Positions 1 to 10,955 of a DNA stretch of 64,000 nt are shown here, piece by piece. A program made the translations under genes and the position numbers. Origin of the DNA: Bathynomus jamesi (Eukaryota; Arthropoda; Malacostraca; Isopoda; Cirolanidae); contig JAJOZX010003218.1 of NCBI GenBank assembly GCA_023014485.1, forward strand, positions 350,001 through 414,000, given 5' to 3'. The stretch's first letter is position 1, and each line of letters starts with the position of its first letter. The notes under the pieces are model-generated. The model made no database searches, was not told the DNA's origin, and was given only the letters and a program-made list of their open reading frames with translations.

Positions 1-1030
1 TTATAGTCCTATTCACACGCTCAACCGTTCCATTACACGCAGGTTTATAGGGACTAGAACATACATGCTGTATTTCGAACTTGCTCAACATATATCCAAA
101 CATACTTGACCGAAATTTAGGGCCATTATCACTCAAGACTCGCACCGGTACCTTCAACATTGAGTTCAACATTTGTTAAAAAAAATCAGACACCGACTGA
201 GCACCCTTATTCCGAACTGGTTGCACATGTACAAACTTGCTAAAATGGTCCACACAAACCAAACAACCAATATACCCACTAAACGTCTTCGGCAATGCAA
301 CTACATCTACAGCCACAAGTTCATATGACCTTCTTGTTATCACTTTTAAAGTTGGAGGAAACGTCACCATATGTCCCACTTTTATCTTCTGGCATTGTTC
401 ACATGTCCTACATACATCCCGAACTACCATACCTAACCTCGGATGCCATATATACCTGCCCACTAAATCACACACTTTGTCCCTTCCAACATGCGCGAGA
501 CACACATGAAAAGTCACAACTATATGTATTAGCAATTGAAAATCCACTACTGCAGCCCACATTTTCTTTTTCTCATCCCACCTCACCAAAGCATTTTGAA
601 TTACACTCAGATGTGGTCTATGGGGCACACACTCTTTAAATTTTTCATTATTACAGTCCATTTCTTCACTCAGAACCCTTTTTCGAATTTCATTTAAAAC
701 TTTTACCCTACTTTGCAAATGATCAACTTCATTCAAAGGTAAAAAGTTATCCCATAACCAACGCAGTGTTTCCCTCTCATTATATTCCAAGTGAACACTC
801 CAGATGTTAATTGCCGATTCATTTCCATAACTAACTGTAACGTTTCTGAAATCTAATACTGTATCAGCGCTCTCCAAGTAGTTGATACCCAGTAAAAAAC
901 ATACTGGTATAATAATAATGTCCTTCACAATCGCAAAGGGAAACTCATACTCGCCACACGCATTCTTAACTTTAAGTTTCACCAGTCTTGACACATTGAA
1001 TTTCGCACCAACTGGCACACACTTCTTCAA
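1..1030 (-). pseudogene. Ty3/Gypsy pol fragment: protease remnant plus integrase
   Basis: Minus-strand polyprotein piece entering from the window edge. The frame at 176-1030 (284 codons) has a retropepsin-type C-terminal strand (FLLGINYLESADTVLDF, about residues 46-62), then an HHCC integrase zinc domain (HVCLAHVGRDKV with CRTCEQCQK, about residues 175-215) and the start of the catalytic core (AVDVVALPK, then VDHFSKF). The core continues in another frame over 1-175, where the second Asp (LSDNGPKF) and the Glu (TVERVNRT) can be read, so there is a frameshift near 175. No reverse transcriptase lies between protease and integrase. Either RT was deleted or the element has a copia-like domain order with RT outside the window to the left. 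Family assignment to Ty3/Gypsy rests on the HHCC and DDE motifs. Confidence 0.8.
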
Positions 1031-1191
1031 ATTTTCCTTCTACCCCTTTGTCACACAAATGCTTAATCACACACTCTCTCTCTCACTAAACATACTACAG
1101 CTCCCATTTCCAGAAACGCACAAAACTTGTATCTATCTACAGTGATCCATGACCATGCTACTGGACCACCTTCATGGCCACAAGATTCCAA

Positions 1192-1488
1192 CTATCTCTC
1201 TCGGTCATGTCCAACTTCTTTCATAAATAAATTTAATGGCATTAAATCTTCCTTTAATTCTCCTCTCTCCATATCCTTTTTACTCATTTCTACTTCCTTC
1301 TGATCTACATGCCCTACCATTTCTACATCTTTCCTAAACTCGCTCATCTTCTTTACAGGATTGAAGTGAATTCCTCCCAAACTCTGCAAATGGACTTCTT
1401 TCAACCCTTCCTCTCCTTTAACACGAAATCCAATGTACGTAACTAAACATTCAGGTATAAAATGCACCCAAATCTTAACTCTAAACAT
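1192..1488 (-). CDS. Short open frame upstream of the Gypsy pol piece, product unknown
   Basis: A 98-codon minus-strand frame rich in Lys and Glu, lying upstream of the protease-integrase fragment on the same strand. It may be the linker or gag-protease part of the same retroelement, but I recognise no protease DTG or gag zinc knuckle in it. The bases between 1031 and 1191 are partly open in shifted frames and look like the same decayed polyprotein. The rest up to about 1950 holds C-rich and G-rich runs and short repeats of GTTGCAA, with no gene I can support. Confidence 0.3.
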   Translation of the reverse strand: MFRVKIWVHFIPECLVTYIGFRVKGEEGLKEVHLQSLGGIHFNPVKKMSEFRKDVEMVGHVDQKEVEMSKKDMERGELKEDLMPLNLFMKEVGHDRER

Positions 1489-1952
1489 ATCACCTGACCA
1501 TAAGTAAAACTTTTATGTCTGGCATTACTCTGACATCTTTCATGTGTTTCAGTTCTTTCAAACTCCTACCACCCTAGTAGTATGACCGCAAAATGGGAGA
1601 GTGCAATGCAACTCAAAATGTTGCATAATGTTGCAAGAGTACCACCCCACCCCCTTTGTTGCAAGGCACCCCCAAAATGGGGGAGGGGGATGTTGCAACT
1701 TGGAGTTACCCCCAAGTTGCAGTGAACTTAACCTAAGAGAGAGAGAAGGAAGAGATGTTCACCCGGCAGGAGCCAGGTGCATATGAAGACTTCAGCCGAG
1801 CGGCCGCTGTCTTATAGGACCCCTAATCAGCCAGTTGGCCTCATCAGCCAGTGCCTCCGGGCATCATCAGCCAGTGCCCCGGGCACCACCAGCCAGTTGG
1901 CGCAGTGCACACACCCACACAGTGTACATCACGTTTATGTGCGTTAAACGGA

Positions 1953-2573
1953 GGTGGGTTCGAGACCCGCCCTGGCTTTCGCTACCCAGGGTGCCCTAAT
2001 GATCAGAAAAAAGAAAAAAATTGGGTTCGAGACCCGCCCTGGCCTTCGCTACCCAGGATACCCTAATGATCAGAAAAAAGAAAAAAACGGGTTCGAGACC
2101 CGCCCTGGCCTTCGCTGCCCAGGATACCCTAATCAGAAAAAATTAAAAAACGGGTTCGAGACCCGCCCTGGCCTTCGCTGCCAAGGATACCCTAATGATC
2201 AGAAAAAAGAAAAAGAAAAAAGAAAAAAACGGGTTCGAGATCCGCCCTGGCCTTCGCTGCCCAGGATATCCTAATGATCAGAAAAAAGAAAAACTTGGGT
2301 TCGAGACCAGCCCTGGCCTTCGCTACCCAGGGTACCCTAATGATCAGAAAAAAGAAAAAAACGGGTTCGAGACCCGCCCTGGCCTTCGCTGCCCAGGATA
2401 CCCTAATCAGAAAAAATTAAAAACGGGTTCGAGACCCGCCATGGCCTTCGCTGCCCAGGATACCCTAATGATCAGAAAAAGAAAAAAGAAAAAAATTGGG
2501 TTCGAGATCCACCCTGGCCTTCACTACCCAGGATACCCTAATGATCAGAAAAAAAGTTGGGCTCGAGGCCGGA
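1953..2573 (+). repeat. Minisatellite, about 9.5 copies of a 62-75 bp unit with tRNA box-B core
   Basis: Direct tandem array. Each unit begins GGGTTCGAGACCCGCCCTGG, continues with a CTTCGCTRCCCAGG part and CCCTAATGATCAG, and ends in a purine-rich A-tail of variable length. Copies start near 1957, 2023, 2088, 2152, 2229, 2297, 2362, 2425 and 2498; a tenth at about 2558 is partial. The unit start fits the RNA polymerase III box B consensus GGTTCGANNCC and could fold as a T-arm stem-loop. The A-tail suggests that the unit is the 3' half of a tRNA-derived SINE amplified in tandem. Open frames crossing it only reflect the repeat. Confidence 0.85.
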
Positions 2574-2725
2574 GCGGGTACTAGCCAGAGAACAATTCGT
2601 ACGGGTTGTTAAAACTTCGAACAATTCGGACGGGGAAAGAAATGCAAGACTCCGTTATAGCAACACTCGATCATGTTGTTCATATATCTCTCTCTCTCTC
2701 TCTTATCTCTTATCTTTTCTTATCT

Positions 2726-2779
2726 TTCCACAACAAAAATTTGAATACATGCCATAAAAGGCCTTCTATTCTGAACGTA

Positions 2780-2840
<61 letters not shown>

Positions 2841-3290
2841 TATTGTTTATTTATTAGCATATCTCACAAGACTCGAGATAAGGTTTGCATTTTAAATTAT
2901 ATCTCACAGCTGTGGGTCATTTCAGTTCGCGCGATATCGTATTCAATGATCCAGTAAATCACACATCTTTGTTTTTATCTTTTCCTTCTGCTCATATTGC
3001 CACAATATCAATGATATTGGATCCTTCTACCCTTGTTCCATGCGCTCTCTCAAGCCCATGCTGACCAAAGCTTTTCTTATGTTTCCACAACAAAAATTTG
3101 AATACATGCCATAAAAGGCCATCTAATCTGTACTTATATATATATATATATATATACATACACAGTTTTATTTATCTTCGTTCGCATTTAAAATTTGAAA
3201 CATGTTTCTTCAACAACAAAAATTTAATTACGAGCCATAAAAGGCCTTCCATTCTGAACGTTTCTCATATATATACACACATATTGTTTA
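2726..3290 (+). repeat. Three direct copies of a 65-70 bp repeat ending in (TA)n or (AC)n
   Basis: The segment starting at CCACAACAAAAATTTGAATA and running through CATGCCATAAAAGG to TCATATATATA occurs near 2728, 3087 and 3211, with small differences. Each copy runs into a TA-rich microsatellite at about 2787-2830, 3138-3163 and 3268-3285. This is probably local duplication of promoter-distal sequence. No coding frame here is credible beyond the repeat. Confidence 0.7.
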
Positions 3291-3530
3291 TTTCTTTATC
3301 AGCAAATCTCACACATCACACATACATTTTCTCAAGCATATGCGGAATGTACATGATATCACGAATACAAGATCGAGAACCAAATCGTAGCGCGTCTCTC
3401 CACGAATCGAGGCATCTGACACGCCCCAGATTTCACGGGACAACCAACCACAGCCCTGTGGACGGTTCCCAGGACCCCTGTTTGGCCGCTATGCAGGCCT
3501 ACGCGTCAATTCAGCCCAAAATTTACCGCT

Positions 3531-3590
3531 AGCCAATAGGAAGCTGGCGATTGTGTTTTGTGGGTTGGTCACAGGCCCCCTTATAAAGGG
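3531..3590 (+). promoter_or_regulatory. Putative RNA polymerase II promoter (CCAAT box and TATA box)
   Basis: AGCCAATAGG at 3531-3540 and TTATAAAGGG at 3581-3590 lie in the usual order. The ATG of the spliced gene follows at 3647, about 60 bp after the TATA box, and initiator-like TCAGAACC lies about 20-25 bp after the TATA box. Position and spacing support a real promoter; I cannot test it further. Confidence 0.55.
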
Positions 3591-3646
3591 AGAATCTCGA
3601 CTCAGAACCACAGTTTCTTGCATTTATCGCTACTGTTTTATACACC

Positions 3647-4268
3647 ATGAGTCAGTTATCTTTGTACAATTCCCCCGATCTGATTGAGGATGAAATCAAT
3701 TATGCTCACGCAACGCGCCTAATTTTCAGAGCTGTAGATCAGGATGAACTTTTATCAACACAAAGTGTTGCGGAAAATTGTGGTGAAATACTAGAACCGT
3801 TCAATGAAGACGCTGCTGAAATGTAAGTAACCCCTGAGTGTCATAATATCTGTTTGGAAAAATAGTTTGTGTTTATTCTCGTTCTATATATAATGTTTCA
3901 ATCGATGTTAACTTATAAAAGACGTCAATAAACACGTTTTCAAAAATATTTTTATTCTCTGTTTGCATCGTGATTATTTCGGCATATATATATATATATA
4001 TATATTGGAGTTTTAACAATAATTTTCTCGTTAAGCCAACGCCGCTGTTGGACACAAAACGAATTATCTGCATTCAATTTCGTGACATTAATCTCTGTTT
4101 TAATTACAGGACCGAATCCGAGCTAGGCCGTATTATGGCTACTTTTGATGAAAGGGGGGTAAATGAAATGGAGGCTTCTCCGTCCGGCCACACCAGTGAC
4201 CTGAATACAGAAATCGAGGTATTGGCACACATTCGGTCCAATGAGTGCCACGTCATCGAGGAGATAAT
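3647..4268 (+). CDS. First two exons of an unrecognised spliced gene
   Basis: Exon 1 is 3647-3822, starting MSQLSLYNSPDLIEDE; it ends in phase 2 at an AT|GTAAGT donor. Exon 2 is 4110-4268, bounded by a TTAATTACAG acceptor and another AT|GTAAGT donor; its 159 bases (53 codons) are symmetric phase 2-2, so it can be duplicated without breaking the frame. The joined product is acidic and I recognise no domain. Start choice rests on the upstream TATA and CCAAT boxes. The intron carries a (TA)n tract at about 3983-4006. Diverged copies of the end of exon 1 and of exon 2 follow downstream. The gene could be a host gene or an old captured gene. Confidence 0.55.
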
Positions 4269-4725
4269 GTAAGTATTTTTGAGGTTAAGAACAAAACACA
4301 TTGTATTTTCATTTTAAAATAGCAGAAAACATGCCGATAAAATTGTGATGAAATGCTAGAACCGATCAGTGAAGAGAATGTAAGTGACTTATAAGTGTCA
4401 TAATAATTGCTTTGAAAAATAGTTTGCATTTTTTCTCGTTTATAATTAGTAATCTAGTTTCAATCGGTGTTAACTTATAAAAGACGTCAATAAACGCGTT
4501 TTCAAAAATATTTTTTATTCTCTGCTTCCTTTTGGGATTATTCCAGTATATATATATATATATATATATATCAGTGGCGATTTCTTAATGAATGCAACGC
4601 ATGCAATGAATGCATGCGTTAAATATGTTCTCTTTTCAGATCTAAGTAAGGATTATAATTGACAAAAATAATTTTCAGAAACTAAAAATAGGCTAAGGCT
4701 TCAATCACGCATGTACTGGCTATTG

Positions 4726-4889
4726 GGCGGTGTAAACAAAATTATGTCTTATTTCATTAGACAATTAAGAACATTTTTCTGTACACAGATCGAAATACTT
4801 GTAGCTAAAGCATTCACTAATTCAGTCTGGGTACAGAAAAATGTTCTTAATTGTCTAGTGAAATAAGACATGATTTTGTTTACACCGCC
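4726..4889. repeat. Hairpin (foldback) inside hAT 1
   Basis: The arms 4727-4784 and 4831-4888 are inverted repeats of about 58 bp with few mismatches (GGCGGTGTAAACAAAATTAT against its complement), with a 46-base loop. It could be a nested MITE or a subterminal hairpin of the host element. No coding content. Confidence 0.75.
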
Positions 4890-5202
4890 TTGCCTTGGGC
4901 AATTTTTTAAGGAGACTTCTCACTATCCATAAGATATTTTTTTTGAGCCTCATAGCTAAATTCAAAAGGCAATATGTTTTAAAATATGCTTAGAAAATTT
5001 ACTTAATATTTTTACTAAAAATAATTAAAAAGCTTTGTTCTGATTTTTTTTAATTAATGAAAATAATACGGCATGCATTCAGTTTTATAGGTGCATTCAC
5101 CAAAAAGTAACATCTGGCAATTCTGACAAGGCTTCTTTCCAGTACCACAGCCGCAAGCTTCACTTGTGTTCGGTGTTCCCTTAAATAAATTATAGCATTG
5201 TA

Positions 5203-7346
5203 GTGCCCATAATGACTGACGATGTGTTTAATCAATTGAAGACTAGAAGATTTTACTCACTCTCTTTTGATGAGAAAAAGCGCATATTGAATAATGGCAG
5301 ACCGATTCCACATTTGAATTTAAGCAAAGAAAATAAAGGCTTCACTAGGAAATTTAATCCTAAGCTGTATGATGATGTTCCCTGGTTATGTGGAAATATT
5401 TCAAATAACAAATTGTACTGTTGGTCGTGTTTCCTATTTTCAAGAGATAACTCTGTGTGGAATTCTGTTAGTCGTGGATACGACGATTTAAACAATTTAC
5501 ATACTGCAATTTCTCGCCATGAAAAATCTCTTGCTCACATAAATGCATTTGTTGATCTTAAAACATTTGGAAAGTCAGAAAGAATTGATTTAATACTCGA
5601 CAAGCAGAAATCAGTTGCCATTTCCAGACATAACGAAGAAGTTAATAAGAATCGAGAAATTTTGAAACGTTTGATTAGGATAACATGTTTTTTAGGTATG
5701 CAAGAATTAGCATTTCGCGGTCACAATGAAGAAGAAAACGCTGACAATAGGGGTAACTATATTGAATTGGTATTTTGTATGGGAGAATTCGATGAAAAGC
5801 TTCAAAACCATTTAAAAACTGCGACTGTTTTTAAGGGAACATCATCTGCTATTCAGAATGACATAATTCAACCTATTAGTGCAGTTATGTTAGAGCAAAT
5901 AAAACATGAGCTTATCGACTGCATGTATGTGGCGATTTTATTAGATGAAACATCTGATGTCAGCTGTTTTTCTCAACTCTCTACTGTTGTTCGTTATGTT
6001 AATAAACATGGAGAGATTTGTTAACGATTTATAAAATTCAATGACGTCAGCAATGATAGAAGTGCAGGAGCGATTTCTGATTTATCTATAAGGCAACTAG
6101 GTGAACTGGGCTGTTTGAAAAAAATTAGTTGCTCAAACCTACGACGGTGCTGCTGTTATGGGGAGCGATCTTAATGGAGTACAAACAAAGATTAGAGAAA
6201 CTGTACCAGATGCTATTTTTCTTCACTGCTACGCCCATAAACTTAACCTTGTTTTATCCCAAGCTGTCGCTGAAATTTCCGAATGTAATAATTTTTTTTC
6301 AGGATTAGGAAGTTTGTCATCATTTTTCAGCAGTTCAACTAAGCGAACTTCAATGCTTGACAAAGTTGTTGGAAAGCGTTTCCCTAAACTGGCTCCAACG
6401 CGGTGGAACTATTCATCTCGTCTAGTTGAAAGAGTTAAGGAAAATAAAGAAGATATAATAGATCTTTTAAAAAGCATTCTTGAAAACCCAAAGAAATTTG
6501 ATGAAAAAACAAAAAATAGTGCACGCGGATTGCTTGCTGGTATCGATACTTTCGATTTTAATTTTTTATTAGAAGTATTTTCTTCAATTTTTCCTTTTAC
6601 TGAATATCTATTTAATGTGCTGCAAACAAAATCTATGGATATTGTGTATAGCTCAATCACCGTTGAAAGCACTATGAAAAAAATCAAACAAATAAGGGAT
6701 ACAAAATTTGCAGATATGTGGGACTTGATAACAGAAAGATGTGGTGAACCTGTATGTAAAAGGAAACAGAGTCTTTCTCCACAAGAGAAGTATAGTCAAC
6801 TATTTCATGAAATATTCGATAATATACTTCTTCAAATGAAAGAGCGTTTCAGTTCAATGGAAAAATTGGAATTCATTGAGCTTTTAGATTGCAAAAAATT
6901 TGAGTTCTGATGTTACTTTCCCAGAGAGAGCTTTTGAATCTTTGAAAAGAAGCTACAATTCATTTTTTGAGTTTCCACGTCTCCGTTCTGAATTGTGTGT
7001 TTTATATTCGCACAAATCTTTTGCCAAAAACAATGTTGCTGAGCTCCTAAAATATCTACTGGAAAGCGAAATGCACAAAGGTCTTAAGGAAATATATAAA
7101 TTGACGAATTTGATTCTAACTATACCAATATCGACAGCAAGTGTTGAGCGATCATTTTCTGCGCTTAAAAGAATTAAAAGTTATTTACGGAGTTCCCAAA
7201 GTGAAGAAAGGCTATCTAATCTTGCCTTAATTTCAATTGAAAAAAATTTCATCAAGAAGCTTATGGAGAATCGAGAGTACTTTTACAATTTGGTCATCGA
7301 AGAATTTTACAGGAAAACTAGGAGAGCAGAATTTCAATTCAAATAA
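5203..7346 (+). pseudogene. hAT transposase (TTF-type zinc finger, DUF4371-like), frameshifted
   Basis: The frame 5203-6024 has a TTF-type zinc finger (WSCFLFS, then HEKSLAH) and the start of the RNase-H-like core, including ILLDETSD. The frame 6158-6910 continues the core with the typical HCYAHKLNLVLSQ block. The frame 6900-7346 ends with the hAT C-terminal dimerisation signature (IPISTASVERSFSALKR). The breaks near 6024-6158 and 6900 are a stop or indel and a frameshift. The domain order is that of ZMYM1-like hAT transposases. Start at 5203 is the first ATG before the zinc finger. The broken frames make it inactive. Confidence 0.85.
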
Positions 7347-7415
7347 TGCTTCACAATTATTTAAGGTAAATTTTAAATTTGTATCTTTTTCTTTAGATCA
7401 ATTCGGTAACTACTA

Positions 7416-8324
7416 CAGGGCGTCCCAAAAAAATGTATACACACTTTAAATAATTATAAAGGCAGTGTTTATTAAAATACATTTCATTTTCAAAATGTAA
7501 TAGAATCTACAGACATTATTTAATTGTTTTGTCAACGCCTGTTTTCAAACTGACGTCCGTTCTGGTCCAGGCACTGCTGATAACGCGAAGCAATGGAATC
7601 GCAAACATCACGAAACATTTCGTTTGGTATTTGTGTGCATTCTCGTTCAATGGCTGCTCTCAATTCAGCGACTGTTGCAGGTTTTATAGCGTAGACTTTG
7701 TCTTTTAAGTATCCCCATAAAAAAAAGTCTAGTGGTGTGAGGTCTGGTGAACGCGGAGGGTATTCTACGAAACCCCTTCGTCCAATCCACATCCACATCG
7801 TGCCAAGTACCACTCGCAATACTCCACTCTTCGGTCCGGATCATCATCTTCATTAATAGCATGGACTAATCTTGGAATGTAACTTTTCCATTGACAGCGC
7901 TTCAAAATGCGTTGGACAGACGATTCTGAAATTCCTACCTCACGACTCGCTTGCCGCACAGATTTTCTTGGACTTTGGTGATACGTTTCCAGTACTCTTT
8001 CTTGCTTTGTGGGGCTTGTCGATGTCCGTGGTCTTCCGGAACGCTTCTTGTGGACATTCTGAACAGTTCCATCGGCTTCAAACTTATCTCTAATTCGAGT
8101 GATGGTAAGTCGCGTTGGTGGATCTGTTTGAAACTCCCTCCTAAACTGTCTTTGCACTTCAACTGCGTTTTCACACTTCCAGTAGCATTTTAGAATGAAT
8201 TTCCTTTGTTCAAAGCTTAGTCTGACTGCCATTATTAATTCTAATGGGTTTAACTTGGAAAGAAAGAAACATCAATTGAGCTATCAGCTGTTAAAGTGTG
8301 TATACATTTTTTTGGGACGCCCTG
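7416..8324 (-). mobile_element. DD41D mariner-type element a, internally deleted, nested in hAT 1
   Basis: Inverted ends CAGGGCGTCCCAAAAAAATG and its complement, each preceded or followed by TA (7414-7415 and 8325-8326), define a 909-bp element. The minus-strand frames 8232-7765 (N-terminal helix-turn-helix half starting [18 protein letters not shown]) and 7819-7532 (C-terminal part with SPDLTPLDFFLWGY) overlap at a deletion junction near 7800. The middle of the transposase, with the first two catalytic Asp residues, is gone. It is a non-autonomous rosa-like copy. Confidence 0.85.
7532..8232 (-). pseudogene. DD41D transposase with central deletion
   Basis: The N-terminal about 145 residues contain the paired-like helix-turn-helix region, ending around the [11 protein letters not shown] block. 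The C-terminal 90 residues contain the third catalytic Asp (PLDFFLWGYLKDKVY) and end QNGRQFENRR. The catalytic core between them is missing and the two parts are in different frames, so no active enzyme can be made. Confidence 0.8.
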
Positions 8325-8536
8325 TATATATAAATATGTCTAATTTTTTGTTCGCATATTTAAGCCTAACATTAAATGAACTTTCCTTCAAAGAGGTCCC
8401 CAAAAGTTTGTAAAACACCTTTAACTTGCTAAGTTCTATGTAAACAATATGCAAAGTTTGGGTAAGAGGGTTAGGCGGATGTTTTTCTTCCATTCCATAA
8501 CATTGCATGCCTGAACAAAAATGTCACGAGTCGCCA

Positions 8537-8567
<31 letters not shown>

Positions 8568-8756
8568 GGTGTTTTTATTTGTACGTTTCTTGTGGAATTT
8601 TAATAAAACTCACAATAGGAATATTAAAAACTATTAAGATTTGGCTCCGGGTTCGAGTCCCATTGCATGCAGGTGGTGCATGGCACACCCAACCAAAACT
8701 TTTTTAAATTATCTGCATTCAAATTCGTGACATTATTCTTTATTTTAATTACAGGA

Positions 8757-8909
8757 CCGAATCCGAGCTAGGACGTGTTATAGCTACTTTTGATGAAGGG
8801 GATAAATGAAATGGGGGCTTGTCCGCCCAGCCAACCCAGTGATCTGAATACAGAAGTTGAGGTATTGGCGCACATTCGGTCCAGCGAGTGCCACGTCATC
8901 GAGATAATG
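8757..8909 (+). pseudogene. Decayed duplicate of exon 2
   Basis: It keeps the acceptor and the GTAAGT donor of the exon at 4110-4268 and most of its bases. A small deletion in the GATGAAGGGG stretch shifts the frame and creates an early TGA. The matching exon-1-end copy (about 4340-4377) has stops in the expected frame. The duplicated module is therefore unlikely to code. Confidence 0.65.
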
Positions 8910-9158
8910 TAAGTATTTTTTAGGTTAAGAACAAAACACATTGTATTTTCATTTATTAAATAGCAGAAAATATGTACACAGCAGAACCAGTGTCCGTTAA
9001 ATAAGTCTTAATGGCTACAGTTACAAATGTATATACAACTTTACACAATATAGATATATACCTTACACAATACAGGTGGTGCTAACATATGGGAACCTTT
9101 TTTTATCTGTCTGCATACACTTTTGTCGTTTATCTCTGTCGCACAAATCGAATAAGTT

Positions 9159-9548
9159 TTAAAAATTCATAAATCCCTTCCCACGTGACATGTGCATGAG
9201 AAATAAAATGCAATACAACCCGCATGTTTCAGTATAATATCCTTGGAAACGATATGGGGATCAAACAATCTCAGGCACGTCTAGTTGCGCGATAAACTTC
9301 ACAATTACTGAGTCATTCCAGGGCTGAAAACCGAGTGAGTTAAAATAGTGCATTCTTTCCCTATTTTTAAAATAGATTGCAAACCAATGAATCCCCTCAC
9401 CCCCCACATTGTCGGTGTTAACGATAATCCCGTACCAATTTCTCGTACTTGGAAGCTTCAATATTTGATTCTTCGCAAACACACCGATAAATTTTGAGCG
9501 CGTGAAACGGTCACTTTTCATTACTCTCTGGAGTGTATTCGCATCCAT
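9159..9548 (-). pseudogene. PRO: Polinton cysteine protease (adenain-like), one in-frame stop
   Basis: Adenovirus-protease-type maturation enzyme for the capsid proteins. The start is ATG at 9548. The His motif GGEGIHWFAIYF lies near codons 60-71. A TGA at codon 96 (9261-9263) interrupts the frame; the same frame then continues through the nucleophile motif TCGLYCILFL (Cys codon at 9222-9224) to a TAA at 9159. The order His then Cys matches the C5 peptidase fold as known. The 129-codon length is short compared with about 200 residues in adenoviruses. It is first in the minus-strand block at the left edge. Confidence 0.75.
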
Positions 9549-9549
9549 T

Positions 9550-10821
9550 CTAAAAGTCTGTGGCCACGTTCCTGAAACGATCAATTTCTATTAGTGCCTG
9601 TGACTCGAGATACACGAGTATACTTATAAGCGCGTCTATAGGCTTGGCAAATTCCAACCTGATTGAGATATTCCCACTCTGCTGTGGGCTTAAATGCGTA
9701 TCTGCGCCAGCAGACAAGTCAGGCGTAATATCAAATGAATAAATGTTAAATTCTTCGACAAATTCTTTCTGCGTTACACCAAAACCAAGTTCGTCACAGG
9801 CTACTATATGCTCTCGCGCAGAGCGGGAACACAGCATCTGATGAGTAATCCGTAATCATGGCCCCTCCCAGAGCGAGGCCATTTGCATATAGAGTAATAT
9901 TTTTAAGGTTGAAATTCTCGAATTTATAGGCACTCATTTTATATTTTCCATTCGTCGAGGCGTGGTCCTGCATGCCAATTAATATCCTTTTAGGTAGGAC
10001 TCCAAGGGCCACGTTTTCTAGTTGCTTCGATGCCAACCCTGCGGGGACCGTGTACAGTTTGATCTGTACCCTGTTAACTGGGTATTTTACTGTGGCGTGT
10101 ATTGTCTTTCTCAATTTCTATTTGTTTCGGGAAGCTTAATTTCACTCGGCGCATACGCAAATACGTTTCCATGATCTGTATCACAACGGGTTTCGCGCCT
10201 TCTTGATCAGATCCCAGATTTATGCAGATCTCAGGAATCGTGCGAGTAAGCTTCAACTTCATATCCACCCATTCAAAAGCAACTTCTCCTGGAATGTGAA
10301 GTCTGTATGCAGGCGCCAAAACATTCATATATTTTTTTTAGAATTTTTAAATTTATCCTTTATTCCATTTTCATCTTTAGTGTGGTAATACCCCTCGGCT
10401 ATTAAAAAGGTGTCCTTCGCTTCTTTTGAAAAGTTGAGGACATTTCCAGATAGGCTCGTAGGTGGTAGTATCCCGTTCCTGCCGAGATGTTAACTTGGTT
10501 TAAATACACTTCACACTGGCTGAATATGGAGTGTAAAAAGTTGGTTTCAGGGTAGACAGAGTAACTATCATCGTAGTCCGTTCCATCAGAATGGACTATA
10601 CGCAGTTTAGCGTAAATGTGCATGCAGCTCGGGTCAAAAAAGAGAGAACCTGAGCTGGGTATCACTAATTCTATAGGGGCACTGGGTGAACTAATTGTGT
10701 TTAATGGGTTAATTTTAATAAAGTCGCTATGCTCAATAGAGACCTGAGTGGGGGGCATATCAAAGAGAGACAGCTCCGATTTACAGCATTGTGAACTACA
10801 CGGGTGGATGAAACGCGCCAT
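9550..10821 (-). pseudogene. MCP: Polinton major capsid protein (double jelly roll), several frameshifts
   Basis: Four overlapping or adjacent minus-strand frames (10,821-10,402; 10,328-10,074; 10,114-9794; 9837-9550) together give about 420 codons. The start MARFIHPCSSQCCKSEL and the following block (LVIPSSGSLFFDPSCMHIYA, then SQCEVYLNQVNIS) match the family often annotated as F54H12.2-like, which is the Polinton hexon-like capsid protein. At least three frameshifts separate the parts, near 10,400, 10,110 and 9830. It lies between the protease and the pX-like gene, as is usual in these elements. It cannot make a full capsid protein. Confidence 0.75.
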
Positions 10822-10955
10822 GACGAGTCAGAAATAGTGCCACCTCCCTCGACAAGTATTAGTCAACCTACGATTCGTGAGAGTAGTATCCTCAGCTTAT
10901 ATCAGCTAAAAAAATTATCAGCCATAGGTTTCATACGCTTAGAACACTTCTTTTT

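Larger units (their letters stand above)
4572..8539 (+). mobile_element. hAT transposon 1 (TIR CAGTGGCGA / TCGCCACTG)
   Basis: The element starts CAGTGGCGATTTCTTAATGA at 4572 and ends in ACGAGTCGCCACTG at 8539, flanked by (TA)n on both sides, so the 8-bp target duplication cannot be separated from the microsatellite. It carries a plus-strand transposase pseudogene, a 60-bp-arm hairpin near its left end and a nested mariner at 7416-8324. A 263-bp deletion derivative with nearly the same ends lies at 55,950-56,212, which confirms the boundaries. Confidence 0.85.
4330..8960 (+). repeat. Second copy of the exon module, split by a hAT insertion
   Basis: Sequence at 4330-4571 repeats 3775-4006 (end of exon 1, GTAAGT donor, intron with GACGTCAATAAA and the TA tract). 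Sequence at 8541-8960 repeats about 4000-4329 (TA tract, ATTATCTGCATTCAA, the TTAATTACAG acceptor, exon 2 and its donor). The two parts are separated by the hAT element at 4572-8539, which sits in the microsatellite. So a tandem duplication of about 0.55 kb came first and the hAT insertion later. The copy at 8541-8760 also has an extra insert with a box-B-like CGGGTTCGAGTCCC at about 8648. Confidence 0.75.

Noticed and set aside
1953..2573. CRISPR-like array of regular repeats
   Set aside because: Units are contiguous with no unique spacers, A-tails vary in length, and the genome is eukaryotic; it is a minisatellite.
1954..2584. Repeat proteins encoded across the minisatellite
   Set aside because: The frames change with A-tail length and have no conserved start; they mirror the DNA repeat.
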